Both the position numbers and the translations under genes were made by a program. From positions 1 through 10,279 of the forward strand of contig CABUZI010000059.1 of NCBI GenBank assembly GCA_902496005.1: 10,279 bases of DNA, in the 5' to 3' direction. The DNA is from an uncultured Collinsella sp. GTDB lineage: Bacteria; Actinomycetota; Coriobacteriia; Coriobacteriales; Coriobacteriaceae. Shown piece by piece: positions 1 through 6,224 of this stretch; within the stretch, counting starts at the first letter, position 1, and each line of letters begins with the position of its first letter. Below the pieces are notes generated by a model. The model worked only from the letters and a program-made list of their open reading frames with translations. It was not told the DNA's origin and searched no databases.

Positions 1-455
1 GCGGCCACGTGGGCGCTGCGACGGCGCGCGTGCTCACGGCGGCGGGCTTTGCCGTCGTGGCGTGCGATGACCGCCCCGGCACGCTGACCCCCGATTGGGT
101 GCCCGGCGTCTACGACCGTCGTCTGGTCGACTACAAGAACCTGAGCGAGCTGTGTCCCATCGGCCCGCGCGACCTGGTGGTCGCCGCCACGGCGGGTCAC
201 AAGTCCGATATCGACGTGGTGATTCAGGCCATGCGCGCCAAGCCCGCCTATCTGGGCTGCTTAGGCTCGCGCCGCAAGACGGCCTTTGTGCGCGCCCGCC
301 TGGAGCAGGAGGGCTTTACGCAGGAGCGGATCGACGAGCTGCACCTGCCGATCGGCGTTGCCATTCAGGCCGAGGACCCCGAGGAGATCGCCATCTCCAT
401 AGCCGCCGAGATGATCCACCTGCGCCGCACCAAGCTCGTCCCCCGCAAGCGCTAA
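1..455 (+). CDS. XdhC/CoxI-family protein, C-terminal part (5' end outside window)
   Basis: The reading frame is open from the window edge (first whole codon at 3-5) to TAA at 453-455, about 150 residues. It begins with GHVGAATARVL and ends a beta strand with ACDDR, which looks like the second half of a glycine-rich Rossmann nucleotide-binding motif. Further on are AATAGHKSD and YLGCLGSRRK, then LPIGVAIQAEDPEEIAISIAAE. These match the usual C-terminal domain of XdhC/CoxI proteins, which help insert or sulfurate the molybdenum cofactor of xanthine dehydrogenase-type hydroxylases. The N-terminal XdhC domain would lie upstream and cannot be seen. A GTG at 9 is not a credible start because the motif continues upstream of it. 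The partner hydroxylase genes are not in the window, so its substrate is unknown. Family assignment is firm; the exact role is inferred. Confidence 0.85.
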   Translation, partial: GHVGAATARVLTAAGFAVVACDDRPGTLTPDWVPGVYDRRLVDYKNLSELCPIGPRDLVVAATAGHKSDIDVVIQAMRAKPAYLGCLGSRRKTAFVRARLEQEGFTQERIDELHLPIGVAIQAEDPEEIAISIAAEMIHLRRTKLVPRKR

Positions 456-473
456 TCGCATCCCCACCAATAA

Positions 474-538
474 GTTGCGGTGAAATACGGATTGTTTAAG
501 CCTGTTAGGCCGCCCAACAGTCCCTATTTCACCGCAAC
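474..538. repeat. Long inverted repeat downstream of xdhC; possible terminator or REP-like element
   Basis: GTTGCGGTGAAATA (474-487) is the exact reverse complement of TATTTCACCGCAAC (525-538). Pairing continues inward to 496/516 with one C-C mismatch (488/524) and one G-T pair (492/520), giving a stem of about 23 pairs. The 19-base loop contains its own small stem, GCCT (500-503) with AGGC (507-510). A run of five T (542-546) follows three bases after the stem, so as RNA it could end xdhC transcription. The length and the branched top are more than a simple terminator needs, so a dispersed intergenic repeat is also possible. The structure is seen directly; its function is inferred. Confidence 0.7.
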
Positions 539-601
539 TGCTTTTTGGGGATCACTATGTGCGGGGGAGTTGTGGAGTTGTGCAGGCAGACGAGGTTTTT
601 C

Positions 602-630
602 TGGAAATACGCACCCAATGCGCGTATAGT
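602..630 (+). promoter_or_regulatory. Putative sigma70-type promoter for the rplE block
   Basis: The -35 candidate is TGGAAA (602-607, 4 of 6 to TTGACA). The -10 candidate is TATAGT (625-630, 5 of 6 to TATAAT). The spacer is exactly 17 bases. Transcription would start near 637-638 and leave a leader of about 130 bases before rplE. This is the best promoter-like pair in the gap and is where one is needed, since no ribosomal gene lies upstream. Predicted from sequence only. Confidence 0.6.
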
Positions 631-647
631 ACCGATTGTTTTGTCGG

Positions 648-707
648 CTCCTGCTGCGTCGAGTCCAAACCGCAAAATGCCATGAGCGGCGCGGATGCAG
701 CCAGGAG
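648..707 (+). promoter_or_regulatory. Foldable 5' leader of rplE with sequestered SD-like sequence
   Basis: CTCCTGCTGC (648-657) pairs with GCAG-C-CAGGAG (697-707) leaving one bulged C (701). The stem can extend through 658-660 with 694-696. Inside it CCGC (670-673) pairs with GCGG (686-689). The right arm contains AGGAGG (703-708), which looks like a Shine-Dalgarno site but has no start codon at a suitable distance. The left arm segment CTCCT (648-652) could instead pair with the real rplE site AGGAG (757-761). In E. coli, S8 represses the spc operon by binding near the rplE start, so a control element is expected about here, but I cannot match this fold to a known leader family. Confidence 0.4.
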
Positions 708-767
708 GCACGAGGACAACCCATCGTGGCCACGCCCCGTGCTTAAAACCCCAAGAAGGAGTGAACA

Positions 768-1325
768 ATGGCAGAAGAGAAGTATGTGCCGCGTCTGAAG
801 ACCAAGTACAACAACGAGGTCAAGCAGCAGCTTCAGGACAAGTTCCAGTACGAGAACGTCATGATGATCCCCAAGTTTGAGAAGATCGTCGTGAACATGG
901 GTGTCGGCGAGGCCGCTACCGATTCCAAGGCCATCGACGGTGCCGTGCGCGACCTGCGCGCCATCACCGGCCAGCAGCCGATGATCACCCGTGCCCGCAA
1001 GTCCATCGCTACCTTCCGCCTGCGCGCTGGTATGCCGATCGGCTGCAAGGTTACCCTGCGTGGCGACCGTATGTGGGAGTTCTTCGATCGTCTGACCTCC
1101 GTCGCGATCCCCCGTATCCGCGACTTCCGCGGCATCTCCGCCAAGAGCTTCGACGGCCGTGGTAACTTCTCCATGGGCGTCACCGAGCAGCTCATCTTCC
1201 CCGAGATCGACTTCGACTCCGTCGATCACCAGCGCGGTATGGACATCACTTTCGTGACCACCGCCAACACCGATGAGGAGGCCAAGGCCCTTCTGGACGC
1301 CTTCGGTTTCCCGTTCAAGAAATAG
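768..1325 (+). CDS. rplE: 50S ribosomal protein L5
   Basis: This 185-residue protein is the usual length for L5, which binds 5S rRNA in the central protuberance of the large subunit and contacts the P-site tRNA region. The L5 signature lies at about residues 63-85 (RAITGQQP...RKSIATFRLR), followed by GCKVTLRG and IPRIRDFRG. The ATG at 768 is preceded by AGAAGGAG (754-761) with a 6-base gap, which fixes the start. It is the first ribosomal gene of the block. In most bacteria rplX lies directly upstream, but here there is a promoter and leader, then xdhC. Identity is certain; its place as leading gene is unusual. Confidence 0.97.
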   Translation: MAEEKYVPRLKTKYNNEVKQQLQDKFQYENVMMIPKFEKIVVNMGVGEAATDSKAIDGAVRDLRAITGQQPMITRARKSIATFRLRAGMPIGCKVTLRGDRMWEFFDRLTSVAIPRIRDFRGISAKSFDGRGNFSMGVTEQLIFPEIDFDSVDHQRGMDITFVTTANTDEEAKALLDAFGFPFKK

Positions 1326-1379
1326 GTTCACCTGCCCTATAAGCGCCGTTCCCACAAGGGGGCGGCGCTTGGGGCGAAC
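1326..1379 (+). promoter_or_regulatory. Hairpin in the rplE-rpsN gap
   Basis: AAGCGCCG (1341-1348) pairs perfectly with CGGCGCTT (1363-1370). Outside this stem GCCC (1334-1337) can pair with GGGC (1372-1375), and GTTC (1326-1329), directly after the rplE stop, with GAAC (1376-1379). No T-run follows, so it is not a standard intrinsic terminator. An RNA processing site, mRNA stabiliser or protein-binding element are all possible. Confidence 0.5.
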
Positions 1380-1404
1380 AATACTCTATGTGAGGAGGAT
1401 ATAA

Positions 1405-1590
1405 GTGGCTAAGACATCGATGATCGTCAAGTGCAATCGCAAGCAGAAGTTCTCTACTCGTGAGTACACGCGCTGCCAGCGCTGCGGCCGTCCGCACTCT
1501 GTGTACCGCAAGTTCGGCCTGTGCCGTGTCTGCTTCCGCGAGCTTGCACTCAAGGGCGAGCTTCCCGGCGTTAAGAAGGCCAGCTGGTAA
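1405..1590 (+). CDS. rpsN: 30S ribosomal protein S14, zinc-binding type
   Basis: S14 is a head-domain protein of the small subunit. At 61 residues this is the short, zinc-dependent form (type Z), as opposed to the form of roughly 100 residues that lacks zinc ligands. The zinc knuckle is CQRC (residues 24-27) and CRVC (40-43), with the conserved GRPHSVYRKFGLCR between and around them; the protein ends GVKKASW, typical of the family. The start is GTG at 1405, preceded by AGGAGG (1393-1398) at a 6-base distance; there is no better in-frame ATG. It sits in its classical place between rplE and rpsH but is separated from each by gaps of 79 and 119 bases that contain hairpins. Confidence 0.96.
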   Translation: MAKTSMIVKCNRKQKFSTREYTRCQRCGRPHSVYRKFGLCRVCFRELALKGELPGVKKASW

Positions 1591-1645
1591 GTCACTACCA
1601 GCGTTTCAAGCATCAGTTTGGAACAGGGAAAACGCGCTAAAAAGG

Positions 1646-1668
1646 CTTTGCCGTTAAGGGCGGCGAAG
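1646..1668 (+). promoter_or_regulatory. Hairpin in the rpsN-rpsH gap
   Basis: CTTTGCCG (1646-1653) pairs with CGGCGAAG (1661-1668) with one G-T pair, around the loop TTAAGGG. The 119-base gap (1591-1709) holds nothing else I can support: no open frame with a ribosome site, no clear promoter and no T-run after the stem. The hairpin ends 27 bases before the rpsH Shine-Dalgarno site, close enough to affect message folding. Role unknown. Confidence 0.4.
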
Positions 1669-1709
1669 AACCAAGAGCACGTGTTCATCAAGAACGAAGG
1701 AGAATCTGT

Positions 1710-2108
1710 ATGAACCTTACAGACCCGATCGCAGATATGCTTACGCGCATCCGTAACGCTAACTCTGTGAACAAGGCCACGGTCTCCATGCCGAGCAGCA
1801 AGAAGCTCGTCGAGATCGCTCGTGTTCTGCACGAGGAGGGCTACATCGAGGGCTACGATGTCGAGGACACCGTTCCCCAGAAGACTCTGCACATCACGCT
1901 TAAGTATGGTCCCAAGAAGGCTAAGGTCATCAACGGCATCCGCCGCATTTCCAAGCCGGGCCTGCGTAAGTACACCGGCGTTGCCGACATGCCCCGCGTC
2001 CGCGGTGGCCTTGGTACCGCCATTATTTCCACCAGCCATGGCGTCATGACCGACCGCGATGCTCGCAAGCACAACGTCGGCGGCGAGATCATCGCTTACG
2101 TCTGGTAA
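1710..2108 (+). CDS. rpsH: 30S ribosomal protein S8
   Basis: S8 binds helix 21 of 16S rRNA in the platform of the small subunit and is a primary assembly protein. In E. coli it also represses the spc operon by binding mRNA near the start of rplE. This protein has 132 residues, the normal length. It starts MNLTDPIADMLTRIRNA, standard for S8, and carries the S8 signature around residues 102-119 (GTAIISTSHGVMTDRDAR), then GGEIIAYVW at the end. ATG 1710 follows GAAGGAG (1696-1702) by 7 bases. If S8 regulates this cluster as in E. coli, the foldable leader before rplE is the place to look; that link is inference. Confidence 0.97.
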   Translation: MNLTDPIADMLTRIRNANSVNKATVSMPSSKKLVEIARVLHEEGYIEGYDVEDTVPQKTLHITLKYGPKKAKVINGIRRISKPGLRKYTGVADMPRVRGGLGTAIISTSHGVMTDRDARKHNVGGEIIAYVW

Positions 2109-2141
2109 TTCGCTCGGTAGGTAGAAGGAAAGGAGATCACC

Positions 2142-2678
2142 GTGTCTCGTATCGGTAATAAGCCTGTCCAGATTCCCGCCGGAGTCGAAGTGGCAGTCAG
2201 CGGCAACAACGTTGTCGTCAAGGGCCCCAAGGGCCAGCTCGAGCTCGATGTCTTTGAGAAGCTCGCTATCAACGTCGAGGACAACGTCCTCACCGTTTCC
2301 CGTCCCGACGACGAGCGTGAGACCCGTGCCCGCCACGGCCTCACCCGCGCCCTCATCCACAACATGGTTGTTGGCGTTTCCGAGGGCTTCGAGAAGAAGC
2401 TCGAGCTCGCCGGCGTCGGTTACCGCGTGCAGCAGAAGGGCAAGAACCTCGAGTTCTCCCTGGGCTTCTCGCACCCCGTGATCGTCGAGGCTCCCGAGGG
2501 CATCACCTTCGAGGTTCCCGACAACACCCACGTGAACGTCAAGGGTATTAACAAGCAGCAGGTCGGTCAGATCGCCGCTGAGATCCGCGGCCATCGTCCT
2601 CCCGAGCCTTACAAGGGCAAGGGTATCCACTACGTTGGCGAGCACATCCGCCGCAAGCTGGGTAAGGCCGCCAAGTAG
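2142..2678 (+). CDS. rplF: 50S ribosomal protein L6
   Basis: L6 lies near the factor-binding region of the large subunit, close to the sarcin-ricin loop. The 178-residue length fits the family, which has two tandem copies of one fold; the first covers roughly residues 1-80 and the second the remainder. The start MSRIGNKPVQIP and the C-terminal signature PEPYKGKGI (154-162) are diagnostic. Translation starts at GTG 2142, which follows AAAGGAG (2129-2135) by 6 bases; family alignment supports this start because the conserved N-terminus begins right there. The gap to rpsH is 33 bases. Confidence 0.97.
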   Translation: MSRIGNKPVQIPAGVEVAVSGNNVVVKGPKGQLELDVFEKLAINVEDNVLTVSRPDDERETRARHGLTRALIHNMVVGVSEGFEKKLELAGVGYRVQQKGKNLEFSLGFSHPVIVEAPEGITFEVPDNTHVNVKGINKQQVGQIAAEIRGHRPPEPYKGKGIHYVGEHIRRKLGKAAK

Positions 2679-2703
2679 TCGTAACCGACTCACTCGCATA
2701 AGA

Positions 2704-2741
2704 CCAGCACCCCGTCAGGTGCTGGCAAGATCAACCTTTTT
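2704..2741 (+). promoter_or_regulatory. Perfect hairpin plus T-run in the rplF-rplR gap
   Basis: CCAGCACC (2704-2711) pairs perfectly with GGTGCTGG (2718-2725) around the six-base loop CCGTCA. Five T (2737-2741) follow 11 bases later, the last of them directly before the rplR ribosome site AGGAG (2742-2746). The distance between stem and T-run is too long for a standard intrinsic terminator and the downstream genes must be expressed, so at most this would be a partial attenuator, pause or RNA processing signal. Confidence 0.5.
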
Positions 2742-2753
2742 AGGAGTTTACGT

Positions 2754-3122
2754 ATGAACAAGCATAAGGCGAAGCTGGAAGGCCTCAAGCGTCGTCAGCG
2801 TCGTGTTCGCGGCAAGGTCTCGGGTACCTCCGAGCGTCCGCGTCTTCGCGTGACCCGTACTAACGCCAACATCTATGCCCAGATCATCGACGACAGCAAG
2901 GGCTCCAGCCTGACGCTCGTCTCTGCCTCGACCCTCGAGGCCGAGTTCAAGGGCACCCACACCTCGAACAAGGAGGCTGCGGAGAAGGTCGGTCAGCTCG
3001 TTGGCAAGCGCGCCATCGAGGCCGGCATCACCAAGGTCGCCTTCGATCGCGGTGGCCGTATCTACCATGGCCGCGTCAAGGCCCTCGCCGACGGTGCTCG
3101 TGCCGCCGGTCTCGAGTTCTAG
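2754..3122 (+). CDS. rplR: 50S ribosomal protein L18
   Basis: L18 binds 5S rRNA together with L5 and L25 and anchors it to the large subunit. The protein has 122 residues, normal for bacteria. The basic N-terminal tail (KLEGLKRRQRRVRGKV, about residues 7-22) is typical for rRNA binding, and RPRLRVTRTNANIYAQIIDD and the end FDRGGRIYHGRVKALADGAR match the family core. ATG 2754 follows AGGAG (2742-2746) by 7 bases. Its stop codon TAG (3120-3122) is part of the Shine-Dalgarno site of rpsE, suggesting coupled translation of the two genes. Confidence 0.97.
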   Translation: MNKHKAKLEGLKRRQRRVRGKVSGTSERPRLRVTRTNANIYAQIIDDSKGSSLTLVSASTLEAEFKGTHTSNKEAAEKVGQLVGKRAIEAGITKVAFDRGGRIYHGRVKALADGARAAGLEF

Positions 3123-3136
3123 GAGGTATGTAGCAC

Positions 3137-3661
3137 ATGGCTCGTAATCAGAAGCAGCAGCGCGAGGCCTCCGAGTTCGAGGAGCGCGTCGTTTACATCA
3201 ACCGCGTGTCGAAGACCGTCAAGGGTGGTCGTCGCATGAGCCTCGTCGCTCTCGTCGTCGTTGGCGATGGCAAGGGCAACGTCGGCGTTGGCATGGGCAA
3301 GTCCGCTGAGGTGCCCATGGCCATCTCCAAGGCATCTCTCGATGCCAAGAAGAACATGTTCCACGTGCCGGTGACCGAGCAGGGCACCATCCCGCACGAG
3401 GTTCTCGGCCACTTTGGTGCCGGCCGCATCATCATCAAGCCCGCTGTCGAGGGTACCGGCGTTATCGCCGGCGGCGCTGTGCGTCCCCTCTTTGAGCTTG
3501 CTGGCATCAAGAACGTCCTGTCCAAGTCCCTCGGTACCGACAACGGCCTCAACATCATCAAGGCTGCCGTCGAGGGCCTCAAGGAGCTCTCCAGCCCTGA
3601 GGACGTCGCGGCTCGCCGTGGCCTGACGGTCTCCGAGATGTTCGTCGGTAAGGAGAACTAA
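3137..3661 (+). CDS. rpsE: 30S ribosomal protein S5
   Basis: S5 lies at the mRNA entry side and back of the small subunit, affects decoding accuracy, and together with S3 and S4 forms the mRNA entry channel. The length of 174 residues is within the usual range. The double-stranded-RNA-binding-like domain carries the S5 signature at about residues 30-60 (GGRRMSLVALVVVGDGKG, then VGVGMGKSAEVP). The second domain has GTGVIAGGAVRPLFELAGI and SLGTDN. AGGAGGT (3121-3127), which overlaps the rplR stop codon, serves the ATG at 3137 with a 9-base gap. An earlier ATG at 3128 is directly followed by a stop codon and is not used. Confidence 0.97.
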   Translation: MARNQKQQREASEFEERVVYINRVSKTVKGGRRMSLVALVVVGDGKGNVGVGMGKSAEVPMAISKASLDAKKNMFHVPVTEQGTIPHEVLGHFGAGRIIIKPAVEGTGVIAGGAVRPLFELAGIKNVLSKSLGTDNGLNIIKAAVEGLKELSSPEDVAARRGLTVSEMFVGKEN

Positions 3662-3663
3662 GC

Positions 3664-3846
3664 ATGGCTGACACCATCAAGATCAAGCAGGTCCGCAGCA
3701 CCAACGGTTGCAAGCAGGACCAGGTCCGTACTGTCCGTGCCCTCGGTCTCCACAGGATCCGCGAGGTTCGCGAGATTGCTGACAACGAGTCCGTCCGCGG
3801 CATGATCTTCAAGGTCAAGCACCTTGTCGAGATTGTAGAGGAGTAG
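3664..3846 (+). CDS. rpmD: 50S ribosomal protein L30
   Basis: L30 is a small large-subunit protein found in many but not all bacteria. The 60-residue chain shows the family pattern: a first strand IKIKQVRSTNGC, then QVRTVRALGLHRIREVREIADN and a final strand MIFKVKHLVEIVEE. Only two bases separate the rpsE stop (3659-3661) from this ATG, so its Shine-Dalgarno AAGGAG (3650-3655) lies inside the end of rpsE. This implies coupled translation. Position between rpsE and rplO is the classical one. Confidence 0.95.
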   Translation: MADTIKIKQVRSTNGCKQDQVRTVRALGLHRIREVREIADNESVRGMIFKVKHLVEIVEE

Positions 3847-3849
3847 CAA

Positions 3850-4299
3850 ATGCAGCTTCACGATCTTACTCCCGCGCCCGGTTCCACCAAGAACCGCAAG
3901 CGCGTCGGCCGTGGCAATTCTTCGGGTCACGGCACCACTTCTGGCCGCGGTCAGAAGGGCCAGGGTTCCCGCTCTGGCGGCACCAAGGGTGCCGGCTTCG
4001 AGGGTGGCCAGACTCCGCTGGCTATGCGCCTGCCCAAGCTTCCGGGCTTCCGCAACCCCCGTCGTATCGAGTACACCGCTGTTAACGTTGAGCGTCTCGA
4101 GCGTAAGTTCGAGGACGGCGCTGTGATCGACGGTGCCGCTCTTAAGGCCGCTCGCATCACCAAGAGCGAGTTCGAGCCCGTCAAGGTGCTCGGCAATGGT
4201 GAGCTCACCAAGAAGTTCACGGTCAAGGTCGACAAGGTCAGCGCTTCTGCGCAGGCCAAGATCGAGGCCGCCGGCGGAAAGGTCGAGCTGCCGTGCTAA
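3850..4299 (+). CDS. rplO: 50S ribosomal protein L15
   Basis: L15 is a large-subunit assembly protein whose long glycine- and arginine-rich N-terminal extension threads into 23S rRNA. That extension is clear here at residues 10-55 (repeats of GRG, GHG, SGRGQKGQGSRSGG). The globular C-terminal domain has the L15 signature about residues 111-143 (VKVLGNGELTKKFTVKVD, then SASAQAKIEAAGG). Length 149 is normal. ATG 3850 lies three bases after the rpmD stop, with GAGGAG (3838-3843) inside rpmD serving as ribosome site. The last seven bases overlap the start of secY. Confidence 0.97.
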   Translation: MQLHDLTPAPGSTKNRKRVGRGNSSGHGTTSGRGQKGQGSRSGGTKGAGFEGGQTPLAMRLPKLPGFRNPRRIEYTAVNVERLERKFEDGAVIDGAALKAARITKSEFEPVKVLGNGELTKKFTVKVDKVSASAQAKIEAAGGKVELPC

Positions 4300-5579
4300 A
4301 TGGTCTTAAGAATGCTTTCCGCATCAAAGAATTGCGCGAAAAGATTCTTTTTACCATAGCTATGCTCGTCGTGTACCGCATTGGTGCGCACGTTCCTGTG
4401 CCCGGCATTCCCTTCCAGGGGATGCTGGGCCTTTTCTCGACCGATAACAATTCGGTCGCCGCAGGTGCTATGGCCCTCCTGAATCTTTTCTCTGGCGGCG
4501 CGTTGAGCTATGTGTCGGTGTTTTCGCTGGGCATCATGCCTTACATCACCAGCTCGATCATCCTCCAGATGCTCCAGGCCGTCGTGCCTTCCCTGCATGA
4601 GCTTGCTCGCGAGGGCGAGGTCGGTCAGACCAAGATTACGCAGTATTCGCGTTACCTCACCCTGGCTCTGGCAATCCTCAACTCCGTTGGTTACCTCTTC
4701 CTCTTTAAGAGCTTCGGCATCAGCTTCAATGGCGCCGGCGCTCCCGAGATCATCTTCGACCTCATGATCGTCGGCACGCTCACTGCGGGCGCCATGCTGA
4801 TCATGTGGATTGGTGAGCTCATCACCCAGCGCGGTATCGGCAATGGCATGTCGCTGATCATCTTCGCGAACATCATGGCCGGTCTGCCGCAGGCTATCTT
4901 CTCCAGCACCGAGGGCAATGCCGGTGGCATCATCACCATGGTGATCATCTGCGCCATCATCCTGCTGGTTATTCCGTTGATTGTTTTCCTTGAGCGCGGC
5001 CAGCGCCGCATCCCGGTCTCCTACGCTAAGCGCGTCGTGGGCCGTCGCATGATGGGTGGCCAGACCACCTACCTGCCCATCAAGGTCAACACCGCGGGTG
5101 TCGTGCCGATCATCTTCGCTTCGGCGCTGCTGTACTTCCCGGCTCAGATTGCCGTGTTCTTCCCCGGCATCGGCTGGATCCAGGCAGTTGCCTCTGCGCT
5201 TTCGCGCGGCTGGCTCAACTGGGTGCTTAACGTTGTCCTCATCGTGTTTTTCGCGTACTTCTACACGTCCATGGTGTTCAACCCCGATGACACGGCCGAC
5301 AACCTTAAGAAGCAGGGCGGCTTTATTCCGGGCGTGCGTCCGGGTAGGGCTACCGCGGCCTACATCAAGAACGCGCTCAACAAGATTACGCTTCCCAGCG
5401 CTGTCTTTTTGGCGCTCATCGCCATCGTGCCTTCGATCATCTTCTCCTTTACGGGTAACCAGCTAATCCAGGCATTTGGCGGCACGTCCATCCTCATCAT
5501 GGTCGGCGTCGTGCTCGACACGGTCGATAAGCTCGAAGGCCAGATCAAGATGTATGATTACGATGGATTCTTTAAATAG
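4293..5579 (+). CDS. secY: Protein translocase subunit SecY
   Basis: SecY is the channel of the SecYEG translocon in the cytoplasmic membrane; it passes unfolded proteins outward and inserts membrane proteins. The 428 residues contain ten likely membrane segments (about 18-35, 71-96, 121-138, 155-173, 183-201, 212-233, 268-287, 315-336, 371-389, 396-413). Family marks include YRIGAHVPVPGI near the N-terminus, VFSLGIMPYITSSIILQ (76-92) in segment 2, the cytosolic loop ERGQRRIPV (234-242) and the loop GGFIPGVRPG (342-351), where the channel meets ribosome or SecA. GTG at 4293 is chosen: it gives the standard start MLNGLKNAFRIKELREKILF, overlaps rplO by 7 bases and has GGAAAGG (4276-4282) upstream. 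The ATG at 4300 is in another frame. Confidence 0.97.
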   Translation: MLNGLKNAFRIKELREKILFTIAMLVVYRIGAHVPVPGIPFQGMLGLFSTDNNSVAAGAMALLNLFSGGALSYVSVFSLGIMPYITSSIILQMLQAVVPSLHELAREGEVGQTKITQYSRYLTLALAILNSVGYLFLFKSFGISFNGAGAPEIIFDLMIVGTLTAGAMLIMWIGELITQRGIGNGMSLIIFANIMAGLPQAIFSSTEGNAGGIITMVIICAIILLVIPLIVFLERGQRRIPVSYAKRVVGRRMMGGQTTYLPIKVNTAGVVPIIFASALLYFPAQIAVFFPGIGWIQAVASALSRGWLNWVLNVVLIVFFAYFYTSMVFNPDDTADNLKKQGGFIPGVRPGRATAAYIKNALNKITLPSAVFLALIAIVPSIIFSFTGNQLIQAFGGTSILIMVGVVLDTVDKLEGQIKMYDYDGFFK

Positions 5580-5597
5580 GCTAGAGGAGGATTGCTC

Positions 5598-6224
5598 ATG
5601 AACCTCGTATTGCTCGGAGCTCCGGGTGCCGGTAAGGGTACCGTCGCACAGGAGCTCGTCGCCGAGTTTGGCGTCGCTCACATTTCCACGGGCGACCTGC
5701 TGCGTGCTGCCGTCAAGGGTGGCACCGTGCTTGGTATTCAGGCTAAGAAGTACATGGACGCTGGCGAGCTCGTTCCCGATCAGCTCGTGATCGACCTTGT
5801 CAAGGAGCGCCTTGCCGCCGATGACGCCCAGCAGGGCTTCATCCTCGACGGCTTCCCGCGCAACACCGCCCAGGCCGTGACGCTCGATTCCGAGCTCTCC
5901 GCCATGGGTCGCGAGATCGACTGCGCCCTTCTGGTCGATGTGGCCCCCGAGGTCATTATCGATCGTCTGTCTTCGCGTCGCACCTGCCGCGCCTGCGGTT
6001 ACACCGGCACCGCTGCCGATGCTACCTGCCCCAAGTGTGGCGGCGAGATGTATCAGCGCGACGACGACAAGCCCGAGACCATCAAGAACCGTCTCGACGT
6101 CTACGAGAAGTCCACGAGCCCGCTCGTCGACTACTATCGTGGCCAGGGTCTGCTCAAGTCGGTCAACGGTGACCAGGCTCGCGAGACCGTGTACGGGGAT
6201 GTCAAAGAGGCTCTCGGTCTATGA
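5598..6224 (+). CDS. adk: Adenylate kinase, zinc-LID type
   Basis: Adenylate kinase catalyses ATP + AMP = 2 ADP in the cytoplasm. The 208 residues begin with the P-loop GAPGAGKGT (7-15). AMP-binding motifs STGDLLR (30-36) and LDGFPRN (83-89) follow. The LID (about 124-162) is the long form with CRAC (130-133) and CPKC (144-147), four cysteines that normally bind structural zinc. I take ATG 5598, 7 bases after GAGGAGG (5584-5590), rather than the in-frame TTG at 5592, which would sit one base from the ribosome site. The gene lies 18 bases after secY and overlaps map by 4 bases (ATGA), the usual order. Confidence 0.97.
   Translation: MNLVLLGAPGAGKGTVAQELVAEFGVAHISTGDLLRAAVKGGTVLGIQAKKYMDAGELVPDQLVIDLVKERLAADDAQQGFILDGFPRNTAQAVTLDSELSAMGREIDCALLVDVAPEVIIDRLSSRRTCRACGYTGTAADATCPKCGGEMYQRDDDKPETIKNRLDVYEKSTSPLVDYYRGQGLLKSVNGDQARETVYGDVKEALGL

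Noticed and set aside
559..798. Open frame of 79 codons across the rplE leader
   Set aside because: It has no ribosome site, runs through the promoter and the leader stem, and overlaps the rplE start in another frame; composition shows no protein-like pattern I recognise.
1386..2699. Long open frame on the minus strand under rpsN, rpsH and rplF (also 9184-10203 under rpoA and 555-1355 under rplE)
   Set aside because: These are antisense reflections of GC-rich, strongly biased coding. Each covers well-identified genes and shows low-complexity Leu/Asp/Gly/Val-rich translation without known motifs.
3128..3133. Start-stop pair ATGTAG directly after AGGAGGT before rpsE
   Set aside because: The ribosome site touches the ATG, so spacing is too short for initiation; it serves the ATG at 3137.
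4300..4302. ATG overlapping the rplO stop as an alternative secY start
   Set aside because: It is not in the secY frame; GTG at 4293 gives the conserved SecY N-terminus.
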